DNA of 64,000 nucleotides. Source: an uncultured Clostridia bacterium (GTDB taxonomy: Bacteria > Bacillota > Clostridia > Christensenellales > Borkfalkiaceae). Positions 26,970-35,128 of the stretch are shown one piece after another (the stretch's first letter is position 1; each line of letters starts with the position of its first letter). The stretch covers positions 55,924 to 119,923 of the forward strand of contig CALVZL010000021.1 of assembly GCA_944372525.1 (NCBI GenBank). Direction: 5' to 3'. Both the position numbers and the translations under genes were made by a program. The notes beneath the pieces were generated by a model. That model was not told where the DNA came from, did not search any database, and was given only the letters and a program-made list of their open reading frames with translations.

Positions 26970-27995
26970 ATGAAACGGATCAGGGTCATTCAATACGGCT
27001 GCGGAAAAATGTCCAAGTACATCCTGCGCTATCTGCATGAAAAAGGCGCGGAGATCGTAGGCGCGATCGACGTCAATCCCGAAATCGTCGGCATGGACGT
27101 GGGCGATTACGCCGAACTCGGCGTAAAGACGGGAGTGAAGATCTCCTCCGACGCGGACGCCGTGCTCGCCGAATGCGACGCGGACGTTGCGGTCGTCACC
27201 CTGTTCAGCTTTGTCGGAGATATCTACGAAGCGGCGGAAAAGTGCGTGCTTCACGGCGTAAACGTGATCACGACCTGCGAGGAGGCAATCTATCCCTGGA
27301 CGACGGCGGCGGCGCTCACCAACAAACTCGACGCCCTCGCAAAAGAAAACAACTGCACGGTCACGGGCAGCGGGATGCAGGACATTTTCTGGATCAACAT
27401 GGTCGCGCTCGTAGCGGGCGGCTGCCATAAAATTACAAAAATCAAGGGAGCGTACAGCTACAATGTGGACGAATACGGGCTTGCGCTCGCAAAGGCGCAC
27501 GGCTGCGATCTGACCACGGAAGAGTTCGAAAAAGAACTGGCGCATCCGACGGAAGTCGTGCCCTCCTATGCTTGGAATGCCGCGGAGGCGATCTGCAACA
27601 AACTGGGGCTGACGATCAAGAGCATTCGGCAGGAAAACGTTCCCTATACCGTCGATCACGATCTGTACAGCGAGACCATGCAGAAGACGATTGCGGCGGG
27701 CAGATGCATCGGCATGTCTGCAGTCGTAACGATCGAGACCTGGCAGGGCATCACGATCGAGGAGGAGACCATCGGCAAGGTCTACGGAAAGGACGACGGC
27801 GACATGTGCGACTGGAAGATCTTCGGCGAACCGGACACGGAATTCCACGTCGTCAAACCTGCGACGGTGGAACACACCTGCGCGACGATTGTCAACCGCA
27901 TCCCGTCCCTGCTCAATGCGCCCGCGGGATACGTCACGGCAGACGAGCTGGACGAGATCGAATATCTCACCTATCCCCTGCACTTCGAATTGTGA
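26970..27995 (+). CDS. 2,4-diaminopentanoate dehydrogenase-like / DapB-like NAD(P)-dependent dehydrogenase
   Basis: 341 residues with a Rossmann N-terminus ([15 protein letters not shown], 4-18) and the DapB-like core [22 protein letters not shown]. It resembles the DAP-dehydrogenase family used in ornithine fermentation, where 2,4-diaminopentanoate is oxidatively deaminated. No ornithine aminomutase (oraS/oraE) or racemase gene is nearby, so the substrate may be another amino or imino acid. AAGGAG lies 9 nt before the ATG. It is a single-gene unit with its own promoter and terminator, divergent from dinB. Confidence 0.75.
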   Translation: MKRIRVIQYGCGKMSKYILRYLHEKGAEIVGAIDVNPEIVGMDVGDYAELGVKTGVKISSDADAVLAECDADVAVVTLFSFVGDIYEAAEKCVLHGVNVITTCEEAIYPWTTAAALTNKLDALAKENNCTVTGSGMQDIFWINMVALVAGGCHKITKIKGAYSYNVDEYGLALAKAHGCDLTTEEFEKELAHPTEVVPSYAWNAAEAICNKLGLTIKSIRQENVPYTVDHDLYSETMQKTIAAGRCIGMSAVVTIETWQGITIEEETIGKVYGKDDGDMCDWKIFGEPDTEFHVVKPATVEHTCATIVNRIPSLLNAPAGYVTADELDEIEYLTYPLHFEL

Positions 27996-28015
27996 TCAAA
28001 GCGTCCGTTTTCGGC

Positions 28016-28051
28016 AAAAAGGAGCCGCGCCCCGGGGGCGCGGCTCCTTTT
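28016..28051. terminator. Bidirectional intrinsic terminator
   Basis: Stem GGAGCCGCGCCCC/GGGGCGCGGCTCC (28021-28033 with 28035-28047) flanked by AAAAA and TTTT. It serves the dehydrogenase (plus) and the M23 peptidase gene (minus). Confidence 0.85.
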
Positions 28052-28055
28052 CGAA

Positions 28056-28739
28056 TTACTTCTCGTCGTACGTGATATCCAGATATCCCGCAGGATCGAC
28101 CGAGGCGCCGTTCTGCTCCATTTCAAAATGCAGATGCGCGCCGTCCTTGTATTCGGTGCCGTAAGGCGCCGCTACGGTTCCAATGATCTGTCCCTGTCTC
28201 ACGCGGTCCCCCGCGCCGATCGCCTCGCTCGGTTCGACAAAGCGATAGCTGCTGACGATCCCGTCCCCGTGATCGATGCGGATGACGTTGCCCAGTTCCT
28301 CCGAATAACTGATCTCGACGACCGTTCCGTCCGCAACGGAATAGACGCCCGCGCCCTCTTCTGCCGTAAAGTCCACCCCCTTGTGGCGGTAGATCTTGTT
28401 CAGCGTCGCGTTGGAATAAATGGCGTCGTACCCCACCGAACAGGTGTTTTGGGTGAGCGGAAGCACGAACGTAACGACCTCTTCTCCGCCCGTCTCCTTG
28501 TCGGGATCTTCGGGCTTCGTATCGTCGGGCGTCTCGGACGGCTTGTCGTCGTCGGGATCTTTCGGATCGTCGTCGCCCGGGTCGACAGGTGTTTCCAGCA
28601 CGACGTCGTTGCCGCGCGTCACAAAATAAACCGTAAGAACCGTCGCGGCAATGAGCAAAAGCGAACAGGCCGAGACGATCAGCGCATAAATCAGTTTCTT
28701 CCTCTTGCGTGTGTTTTCACCGGCATTGTTTTCTTTCAT
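28056..28739 (-). CDS. M23-family cell-wall peptidase, SpoIIQ-like
   Basis: 227 residues: a short Lys/Arg-rich cytoplasmic tail, one TM (about 16-40), a Pro/Asp-rich linker (about 52-84) and a LytM domain (about 90-220). The zinc ligands are complete: His119 and Asp123 in HKGVDF, and HLH at 202-204. An anchored M23 domain of this size resembles SpoIIQ, the forespore engulfment partner of SpoIIIAH, and the clostridial form keeps an active site unlike Bacillus. A general cell-wall hydrolase is an alternative. It lies downstream of a small exported protein. Confidence 0.78.
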   Translation of the reverse strand: MKENNAGENTRKRKKLIYALIVSACSLLLIAATVLTVYFVTRGNDVVLETPVDPGDDDPKDPDDDKPSETPDDTKPEDPDKETGGEEVVTFVLPLTQNTCSVGYDAIYSNATLNKIYRHKGVDFTAEEGAGVYSVADGTVVEISYSEELGNVIRIDHGDGIVSSYRFVEPSEAIGAGDRVRQGQIIGTVAAPYGTEYKDGAHLHFEMEQNGASVDPAGYLDITYDEK

Positions 28740-28804
28740 ATGAACAGATTCCTCCGAATTTGTCTGAATTGTTGCCCTTTTCGGGTTTCCTTATACCTGC
28801 TTTT

Positions 28805-29230
28805 TCAATATCCGCCGAAAATAAGCGGTGAGCCGACCGCAGTCGTCTCCTTTCCCACGGCAATATGAAGATTGACCGTTCTGCCCTCCAACAGGATCCC
28901 CTCTCCCAGCTGCGGAGAAAAGTAATAGTAATTGACGATCCCGCACGCCTCCTCCGTGAATCGCAGTTCCGCCGAAAAGCGGCGCTCCAGCTCGGCGCGG
29001 CAGTCTCCCGCGTATCGCGTGCTCTCTCCCCCGACTTCGAAAAGGCGCAGTTTGTCGAGAAAGGGCAACTCCGACGTCACCTGCCCCGCCGAGGAGCTCT
29101 GTCCCAGAAAAAAGACATAGCCCTCTCCGGGCGCAAACCGCGGCGCATGGAAGAGACAGAACGCGGCAAACAGACAGCCGCACGCGCCGACCAACACCGC
29201 CGTTTCTTTGAACAGACCCCGTTGCTTCAT
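28805..29230 (-). CDS. Small exported protein next to the SpoIIQ-like gene, unknown
   Basis: 141 residues with an N-terminal membrane or signal segment (about 9-27). The mature part ends VNLHIAVGKETTAVGSPLIFGGY, a tail I associate with small proteins beside clostridial sporulation or cell-wall genes. It could be a distant YwmB-like protein, but I cannot support a function. GGGAGG lies 9 nt before the ATG. It is 65 nt upstream of the M23 gene, probably in the same transcript. Confidence 0.6.
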   Translation of the reverse strand: MKQRGLFKETAVLVGACGCLFAAFCLFHAPRFAPGEGYVFFLGQSSSAGQVTSELPFLDKLRLFEVGGESTRYAGDCRAELERRFSAELRFTEEACGIVNYYYFSPQLGEGILLEGRTVNLHIAVGKETTAVGSPLIFGGY

Positions 29231-29300
29231 AAAAAAACATCCTCCCGCAAGATTCGGAAGAATGTTTGACGCATTTTTTTTCTTTTATACCCGTTCCGTC

Positions 29301-29630
29301 TCACCAGGGCAGCGGTTCGCCGCCGAGAATGTGGATGTGCAGATGATGCACCGTCTGGCCCGCGTCTTCGCCCTGATTCACGATCAGCCGATATCCCCCC
29401 GTCAGCCCCAGCCCGTCGCGCAGGCGCGCGATCTTGGCAAACGTCCGCCCGAGCAAGGCGCTCCTCTCGTCGTTCAGCTCCGCAAGCGTCGCAAAATGAT
29501 CTTTGGGCACGCAGAGCAGATGGATCTTCGCCTTGGGTTCGATGTCCTTGAAAATGACGATCTCTTCGTCCTCATACAGTTTTGCCGAGGGAATCTCTCC
29601 CGCGGCGATCTTACAGAAAATACAAGACAT
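29301..29630 (-). CDS. HIT-family hydrolase (HinT-like)
   Basis: 109 residues, typical of HinT purine nucleoside phosphoramidases. The zinc-like CIFCKIAAGEIPS start (residues 3-15), KDHFATLAEL and the catalytic triad motif HLHIH (His96, His98, His100) are present. It ends soon after the motif, as in bacterial HinT. It starts 1 nt past the mtaB stop and is the last gene of prmA-rsmE-mtaB-hit. Confidence 0.93.
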   Translation of the reverse strand: MSCIFCKIAAGEIPSAKLYEDEEIVIFKDIEPKAKIHLLCVPKDHFATLAELNDERSALLGRTFAKIARLRDGLGLTGGYRLIVNQGEDAGQTVHHLHIHILGGEPLPW

Positions 29631-29631
29631 T

Positions 29632-30855
29632 TTATAATACCTCCAGTATTTCGGCTTTTGCGCCGTCCTTGACCCGCTGCAACAGTTTCACGCGGCAGAG
29701 ACTGCCTTCTGCCGCGCCTTCCGCATAGACGCGAAGATAATTTTCGGTATACCCGCCCTCCTCTTCGAAGAGCGCGACCGCCTCTCTGCCGAGGAACCGC
29801 GCAAGATACCGCGCTTCCTGTGCCTGCGCCGCCTCTTCCAGCCGCGCCATGCGCTCCCGCTTGACGTGCGCGGGAAGATCTGTCTTCTTTGCCGCCGGCG
29901 TCCCTGCGCGCGGAGAAAAGGGGAAGGCGTGCACGCGCGCAAACCCCGCCGCGGAAAGAATGGAGAGCGTCTGGACAAAGTCCTCCTCTTCCTCCGTCGG
30001 AAATCCGACGATCAGGTCGGTCGTGATCGCCGCGTCGGGAAAATATTCGCAGACGAGCGCGCACTTTTCCAGATACTCCTCCCGCGTGTATCTGCGGTTC
30101 ATGGCGCGCAAAACGCGGGAAGAACCGCTTTGCAAAGAGAGATGAAAGTGCGGCGCGACGTTCCCCGCCTCCCTTGCCGCCGAGAGAAATTCCCGGGTGA
30201 TCGCGCAGGGCTCCAGCGAGCCGAGACGGATGCGCGCGGGCAATCCGGAGAGCGCACGCAAGAGCGCTCCCAAATCCCGCTCGCCGTCCCGATAGGAGGA
30301 GATGTCGATGCCCGTGAGAACGATCTCCCGCTGCGGAAGGGCGCGCGCCTCCGCAAGAACGCTCTCCAGCGTCCTAGAACGCGTCCTGCCCCGCAGATAG
30401 GGAATGAGGCAATAGGAACAAAAGCGATTGCATCCGTCCTGAATGCGCAAAAAGGCGCGCGTACGCGTGGGTTTCGGCGCGGGAAGCTCACAGAAGGCCT
30501 TGTCCTCTTCCAGAAAAACGCCCCGATCGCCCAGGCGGGAGAGCAGTTTGTCCTTGCCCTGTGCTCCCGAAACGAGCGTCACGCCCTCCTTTTCCGCAAA
30601 CGCCGCGGGATGGTTCTGCGCGGCGCAGCCGCAGACGACCACAGGCGCCGAAGGGTTGAATTTCCGCAGACGCGCAACCGCCTGACGGCTCTTTTTTTCC
30701 GCTTCCGCCGTCACCGCACAGGTGTTGACGACATACAGATCGGCAGAACAGGGCGTCTCCGCCGTCTCATACCCCCGCTCTTCCAAAGCACGCAGCAGGG
30801 ACGCGCTCTCCGCCTCGTTCATTTTACAGCCGAGAGTCAGCACGCACGCTTTCAT
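29632..30855 (-). CDS. mtaB: tRNA t6A37 methylthiotransferase (MiaB family)
   Basis: 407 residues; adds a methylthio group to t6A37 in tRNAs reading ANN codons. The N-terminal MTTase domain carries Cys10, Cys46 and Cys77 for the auxiliary cluster, and the radical SAM motif CNRFCSYC gives Cys142, Cys146 and Cys149. The C-terminal TRAM domain follows (about 345-407). The start KACVLTLGCKMNEAES marks MtaB rather than MiaB. It overlaps the rsmE stop (ATGA). Confidence 0.92.
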   Translation of the reverse strand: MKACVLTLGCKMNEAESASLLRALEERGYETAETPCSADLYVVNTCAVTAEAEKKSRQAVARLRKFNPSAPVVVCGCAAQNHPAAFAEKEGVTLVSGAQGKDKLLSRLGDRGVFLEEDKAFCELPAPKPTRTRAFLRIQDGCNRFCSYCLIPYLRGRTRSRTLESVLAEARALPQREIVLTGIDISSYRDGERDLGALLRALSGLPARIRLGSLEPCAITREFLSAAREAGNVAPHFHLSLQSGSSRVLRAMNRRYTREEYLEKCALVCEYFPDAAITTDLIVGFPTEEEEDFVQTLSILSAAGFARVHAFPFSPRAGTPAAKKTDLPAHVKRERMARLEEAAQAQEARYLARFLGREAVALFEEEGGYTENYLRVYAEGAAEGSLCRVKLLQRVKDGAKAEILEVL

Positions 30856-31565
30856 CGAAGTTCCCCCAATCCGTACATGACGACGGACAGCAGGGCGATC
30901 GAAGCGGTCTCCGCGCGCAAAATGCGCTTTCCGAGCGACACGCCCTCAAATCCGAGAGACTGCGCGAGCGCAAATTCTTCCCGCGAAAATCCGCCCTCGC
31001 TCCCCACGACAAGCGCGCAGGACCCCGAAAGCGGCAGCACCTCCCGTCCGTGTTCGAGAAATTCACAGGCAAAGAGCCGATTGCCGTATCCCTCCGCCGA
31101 CCGCAGCGCGGCAGAGAATTCTTCAAAGACGGCGATCTCGGGCACCGAGGCGCGCAGGCACTGTTTCGCGGCTTCCCTGGCAACGCGCCGCAGCCGTTCC
31201 GTCTTGTTTTCGCTCAGATAGGCGGCGCAGTAACGGGAGGAAAAGACGCCGATCTTGTTTACGCCCAGCTCCGTCGCCTTCTGGATCACAAGCTCGGTCT
31301 TGTCTCCTTTCAGCGCGCCCGTCAGAAGATATACGTCCGCGTTCGGTTCCCGTTCACAGACATTTTTTCCCGTGACGTTCAGCAAAAATCCGTCCTTTCG
31401 CTCCCCCGCGATGACGGCGGAATACTCCGCGCCGCTCCCGTCGAACAGGACGACTTCGTCTCCCGCCGAAAGCCGCAGCACGTTCTTTGCATGGCGGAAT
31501 TCTTCTCCGGAGAGCAAACTTTCCTCCCCGATCGTTTCGACAAAAAACCGTCTGGGCGCGGACAT
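30852..31565 (-). CDS. rsmE: 16S rRNA m3U1498 methyltransferase
   Basis: 237 residues of the SPOUT family. An N-terminal PUA-like domain (RRFFVETIGEE...) is followed by the knotted domain with KGDKTELVIQKATELGV (about 84-100), VGSEGGFSREE (about 188-198) and SLGKRILRAETASIALL (about 212-228), the RsmE signature. ATG 31565 is chosen over an upstream frame extension because it overlaps the prmA stop as TGATG and matches family length. Confidence 0.93.
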   Translation of the reverse strand: MSAPRRFFVETIGEESLLSGEEFRHAKNVLRLSAGDEVVLFDGSGAEYSAVIAGERKDGFLLNVTGKNVCEREPNADVYLLTGALKGDKTELVIQKATELGVNKIGVFSSRYCAAYLSENKTERLRRVAREAAKQCLRASVPEIAVFEEFSAALRSAEGYGNRLFACEFLEHGREVLPLSGSCALVVGSEGGFSREEFALAQSLGFEGVSLGKRILRAETASIALLSVVMYGLGELR

Positions 31566-32512
31566 CAGTCGCCTCCTTCGAGGACGAGGGAGACCCACTC
31601 GCCCCGATCTCGCCGCGCGGCGACGCGCAGCCCCGCCGCAGAAAACGCCGCTTCCACCCCTTCAACGCGGTCGTTCAGAATCCCGCTCAGGATCACCCTC
31701 CCCCCGCGGTTGAGATGCGCGGGAAGCGCGGGAGCCAGCCGTTTGAGGATCTCCGCCGTGATGTTGGCAAACACGAGATCCGCACGGACCGACGACTCGG
31801 TCAAAAGATCCGCCAAAAGAACGCGGGCGCGGTCGGAAACGCCGTTCCGCTCACAGTTGTGCTGCGCGGCGCGGACGGCAACGGGATCGAGATCGGACAG
31901 CACGGCTTCCTTCGCGCCGAGTTTGAGGGCGCAGATCCCGAGAATCCCGCTCCCGCAGCCGACGTCGAGCACGCAATCCCCCGCGCGAAGCCAGTCCTGC
32001 GCCAGTTCGATGCACATGGAGGTCGTCTCGTGCTCGCCCGTCCCGAACGCCATGTCCGAATCGAGCAGCACGACGCATTCTCCCTCCTGCGGCTCATACG
32101 GGATCCAGGCGGGAACGATGACGACGTTTCCCTTCTTCTGCGGGCGGAAATGTTTTTTCCAAACGTCGATCCAATCGTCGCCCTCGACCGTGCGGCGGGT
32201 CGCCTCCAGTGATCCGAATGCGATCGCGCCTCCGCTCAGCGCGCGGCGGGTCTCGATCTCCGACAGAAGGACGCGGATCTCCGCTTCGGCGGAATCCGGC
32301 TCAAAATAGCATTTGACGAGCGCCTCTTCCCCGTCGGTGCGGAGCAGAGCGTCGTCGGTATAGTCCCAGAACACGGAGGAATCCCGCGCAAGCGCGGCAA
32401 AATCGTTTTTGTCGCAGACGGTGACTCCGAACGGCGTGTGCTCCCACATGGCGTCGGCGACCAGTTCGCTCGCCTCCGTGGTGGTATGAACGGTCAATTC
32501 GATATATTCCAT
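31565..32512 (-). CDS. prmA: Ribosomal protein L11 methyltransferase
   Basis: 315 residues. Methylates ribosomal protein L11 using SAM. The SAM-binding motif DVGCGSGILGI (about 183-193) is preceded by the family-specific DSDMAFGTGEHETT, and NITAEILKRL follows. The start at ATG 32512 gives MEYIELTVHTTTE as in homologues; the frame is open upstream but crosses the promoter. It heads the prmA-rsmE-mtaB-hit operon, with a -10 box only 7 nt from the start. Confidence 0.93.
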   Translation of the reverse strand: MEYIELTVHTTTEASELVADAMWEHTPFGVTVCDKNDFAALARDSSVFWDYTDDALLRTDGEEALVKCYFEPDSAEAEIRVLLSEIETRRALSGGAIAFGSLEATRRTVEGDDWIDVWKKHFRPQKKGNVVIVPAWIPYEPQEGECVVLLDSDMAFGTGEHETTSMCIELAQDWLRAGDCVLDVGCGSGILGICALKLGAKEAVLSDLDPVAVRAAQHNCERNGVSDRARVLLADLLTESSVRADLVFANITAEILKRLAPALPAHLNRGGRVILSGILNDRVEGVEAAFSAAGLRVAARRDRGEWVSLVLEGGD

Positions 32513-32519
32513 GTCTTCT

Positions 32520-32548
32520 ATTATAGAGGACGGGCAGGACCTTGTCAA
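32520..32548 (-). promoter_or_regulatory. prmA promoter, predicted leaderless start
   Basis: Minus strand perfect TTGACA (32543-32548), 17-bp spacer, perfect TATAAT (32520-32525), then AGAAGAC (7 nt) and the prmA ATG. Confidence 0.85.
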
Positions 32549-32633
32549 TCCAAACGAAAGAAAAAGCGGACTTGCGTTTTCGCAAATCCGCTCTTGCGTG
32601 TGCACGCTTGTACTCGGTCCCGCAAGTTCTGTT

Positions 32634-34067
32634 TTACGGCTGTTTTTTGACGCCGTTCACATAAATCGTACCGCGCGTTAAATTAGTTGCGCTGTTGATT
32701 GTAACCGACGCGGCACTGACCGACGAATCATAATTCAGCGTCGTTGTGTTGTTCCCGTCCTGCGAAAGATAAATGACCGGAAGCCCGACTGTATCTCTTA
32801 CGGTGACCGTCGTGTTGATCAAAGTACAAGAGGCATCGTAATTGTAAGCTCCTGCATTCCAGTCTCCCACAATCAATCCGCCGAACTGCACCATGTTTCC
32901 CTGTCCCCATCCGTTCTCAAAAGGATATTTTTCCGAAATGCTGAATTCGGGAAGATAGTCCTCAACGCCGCTGTTGTTTCCGGATTCTATGATCTCGCAG
33001 CGTTCAAACGTCGCTTTTCCGCCCCGGATGCAGACGCCGATCCCGTCCCCCTGAATGGTGGAATTTTCCGCAATGACCGTACAGGGAACGTTTACCAAAA
33101 TCCCGGGGCCGTTCGTCGCAACGACGGAGGAATTTTCGATCCGTATGACAACGTCCCAGCTGGAGGTGCCGTTTGCGTTCGTGGTAATTCCGTACCAGCT
33201 CCCCGTATAGATCTGCGTATTCAAAAGGTTGATTTCGGAAGCGGTCCCGCTGGGGAAAATTGCCGATTGACTGTCTTCGCTTTCCATATTGACGACCACA
33301 TTTTCCAAAGAAAGGCTTGCGCCGTCCGCTACGGCAAACCCCTCTTCCTTGAATTCGATCGTTCCGTTGGAGATCCGCACCGTCTCGTTATCTTCAATAT
33401 AAAGATCGTTCAAGGATGTTCCGCTTGTTCCGAGATCGAATGTGATCGTATTTCCCCCGCAATCGATATTTGTGATGCCGTCCTCGTTGGAAGGGAAAAC
33501 CGCATGCCCGTCCGATGTTGTCACGTCCGATTGGTCGATCGTGATGTCCCCCGTCAGCCGAACCGTCTGATAGCTTGAAGAGTTTTTCAACGTGTCCAAA
33601 AATGTGTCGGCGGCCGTGTCCACGATCTCATACGTCTTGTCGTTCAGCACATACCAATTTGCGGAAAGCTGTCCGTCCGTATAATCGGCATACTTTTCCG
33701 CGATCTCTTGGGGATAGAGGATCTTTTTTTCCTCCTGATCGTAGATGAGGATTTTGTTCTCGGAACTGTCGTAATAAAAAATGCAGTTCGCGTCCATCGG
33801 CGTAAACGAATCGACATTATATCCCGCTTTTCTCAGGATCTCTTTTGCCTCTTCCACGTTTTCCGGCGGATCGGTAACGCTTTCCGAGACCAGCACCTCG
33901 TTCATCTGCCGTACCGCCTGTACGTCTGCGCTTTGCCGCGCCTTGTCCACGACATAGACAAAGGTCGGGATGAGAACCGCCGCGAGAATCGCGATCACGG
34001 CGATCACAATCACCAGCTCAACGATCGTAAACGCTTTTCTTGCCCTTTTTTCAAACTTTCTCACCAT
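32634..34067 (-). CDS. Type IV pilin-like protein with beta-helix body
   Basis: 477 residues. The N-terminus is a class III (prepilin) signal: MVRKFEKRARKA, then FTIVELVIVIAVIAILAAVL with the usual Glu5 of the mature protein, so a prepilin peptidase should cleave it before Phe13. The body is not pilin-like: from about 165 onward it has repeated short Asn/Thr-rich strands (DITIDQSDV, IDCGGNTITFDLG, NGTIEFKEEGFAV, VVVNMESEDS, AVIAENSTIQGDG) suggesting a parallel beta-helix. It may be displayed as a minor pilin or adhesin. GGAGAAGA precedes the ATG. No pilus assembly genes are nearby. Promoter and a structured leader lie upstream. Confidence 0.8.
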   Translation of the reverse strand: MVRKFEKRARKAFTIVELVIVIAVIAILAAVLIPTFVYVVDKARQSADVQAVRQMNEVLVSESVTDPPENVEEAKEILRKAGYNVDSFTPMDANCIFYYDSSENKILIYDQEEKKILYPQEIAEKYADYTDGQLSANWYVLNDKTYEIVDTAADTFLDTLKNSSSYQTVRLTGDITIDQSDVTTSDGHAVFPSNEDGITNIDCGGNTITFDLGTSGTSLNDLYIEDNETVRISNGTIEFKEEGFAVADGASLSLENVVVNMESEDSQSAIFPSGTASEINLLNTQIYTGSWYGITTNANGTSSWDVVIRIENSSVVATNGPGILVNVPCTVIAENSTIQGDGIGVCIRGGKATFERCEIIESGNNSGVEDYLPEFSISEKYPFENGWGQGNMVQFGGLIVGDWNAGAYNYDASCTLINTTVTVRDTVGLPVIYLSQDGNNTTTLNYDSSVSAASVTINSATNLTRGTIYVNGVKKQP

Positions 34068-34098
34068 TTCTTCTCCCCAAAGGACGTTCCGATTAAGT

Positions 34099-34168
34099 TT
34101 TTTGTACGTGACAGGTCACGTACAAAAAGGACTAGTCCTTTTTGTAGATCGGCAACGGCTGCCGATCT
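34099..34168 (-). promoter_or_regulatory. Stacked hairpins in the leader of the pilin-like gene
   Basis: In the predicted ~110-nt leader three inverted repeats follow one another: 34146-34168 (AGATCGGCA stem), a perfect 20-bp palindrome at 34124-34143 (centre GGACTAGTCC) and 34099-34128 (TTTTTGTACGTGAC arms). The last two share the A5 run at 34124-34128, so they are partly mutually exclusive. Confidence 0.6.
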
Positions 34169-34183
34169 TTTTATTATATCATC

Positions 34184-34212
34184 ATTATATCATCTCTTTT
34201 CCCTGCCGTCAA
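34184..34212 (-). promoter_or_regulatory. SigA-type promoter for the pilin-like gene
   Basis: Minus strand TTGACG (34207-34212), 17-bp spacer, TATAAT (34184-34189). A second TATAAT lies 11 bp downstream (34173-34178). Confidence 0.75.
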
Positions 34213-34280
34213 ACAAATTGCAACGGTTTTTCAATATATTTTTCGGGTCAAAGAAGATGTGCAATTTTTTTGTGATTCTC

Positions 34281-34309
34281 TTGAAACTTTTCTGTGTTTG
34301 TGGTATAAT
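34281..34309 (+). promoter_or_regulatory. SigA-type promoter for tpiA-gpmI
   Basis: Plus strand TTGAAA (34281-34286), 17-bp spacer, perfect TATAAT (34304-34309). Confidence 0.82.
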
Positions 34310-34342
34310 AACAAAAAAGAATCGAAAGGAGTTTCCTTGGTT

Positions 34343-35128
34343 ATGAGAACACCCATCATCGCGGGGAACTGGAAGATGAACAACACGGCGTCGGAAGGGG
34401 TTGCGCTCGTCGAAGCGCTCAAACCCCTCGTCTGCGACGCAAACTGCGAAGTCGTCGTCTGCGTTCCCGCCATTGACATTCCCGCCGTCTCCGCGGCGAT
34501 CGAAGGCAGTAACATTGCGCTCGGCGCTCAGAACGTTCACTTTGCAAAGAGCGGCGCCTACACGGGAGAGATCTCCGCTTCCATGCTCAGAGAATACGGC
34601 GTAAAATATGTGATCATCGGTCACAGCGAACGCCGCCAGTACTTCGGAGAAACCGACGAAACGGTAAACAAACGCACGCTCGCCGCAATCGAAGCGGGCC
34701 TTGTTCCCATCGTCTGCATCGGCGAAAGCCTCGAAGAGCGCGAGACGGGCAAAACGGAGGAAGTGCTCTCCCGTCAGATCGAAACGGGCTTCCGCGGCAT
34801 TGACGACCTCTCCGGGATCGTGATCGCCTACGAGCCGATCTGGGCGATCGGCACGGGCAAGACCGCGACGGCGCAGCAGGCGAATGAGACGATCGCCTTC
34901 ATTCGCAAAAAATGCGCGGAACTGTTCTGCCCCAAGTGCGCGGAACAAGTTCGCATCCAATACGGCGGCTCGATGAACGCGAAAAATGCCCGTGAGCTCA
35001 TGGCGATGCCGGAGATCGACGGCGGACTCATCGGCGGAGCTTCTCTGAAAGCGGCGGATTTCTCCTCCATCGTACACTTTGACCGCCCGGACATGGCGTC
35101 GATGAAATTGCCCAAGGAGCTGTTATGA
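34343..35128 (+). CDS. tpiA: Triosephosphate isomerase
   Basis: 261 residues, a TIM barrel. Glycolytic interconversion of dihydroxyacetone phosphate and glyceraldehyde 3-phosphate. Motifs: AGNWKMN (Lys catalytic, about 7-13), IIGHSERRQYF (His, about 93-103), AYEPIWAIGTGKTA (catalytic Glu, about 166-179) and the phosphate-binding IQYGGSM and GGLIGGASL. The ATG is 11 nt after AAGGAG; a TTG two codons upstream has better spacing. It overlaps gpmI by 4 nt (ATGA). Confidence 0.96.
   Translation: MRTPIIAGNWKMNNTASEGVALVEALKPLVCDANCEVVVCVPAIDIPAVSAAIEGSNIALGAQNVHFAKSGAYTGEISASMLREYGVKYVIIGHSERRQYFGETDETVNKRTLAAIEAGLVPIVCIGESLEERETGKTEEVLSRQIETGFRGIDDLSGIVIAYEPIWAIGTGKTATAQQANETIAFIRKKCAELFCPKCAEQVRIQYGGSMNAKNARELMAMPEIDGGLIGGASLKAADFSSIVHFDRPDMASMKLPKELL

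Noticed and set aside
34099-34168. Insertion-sequence end or attachment site
   Set aside because: No transposase or integrase, no flanking direct repeats; the hairpins sit within a predicted leader.
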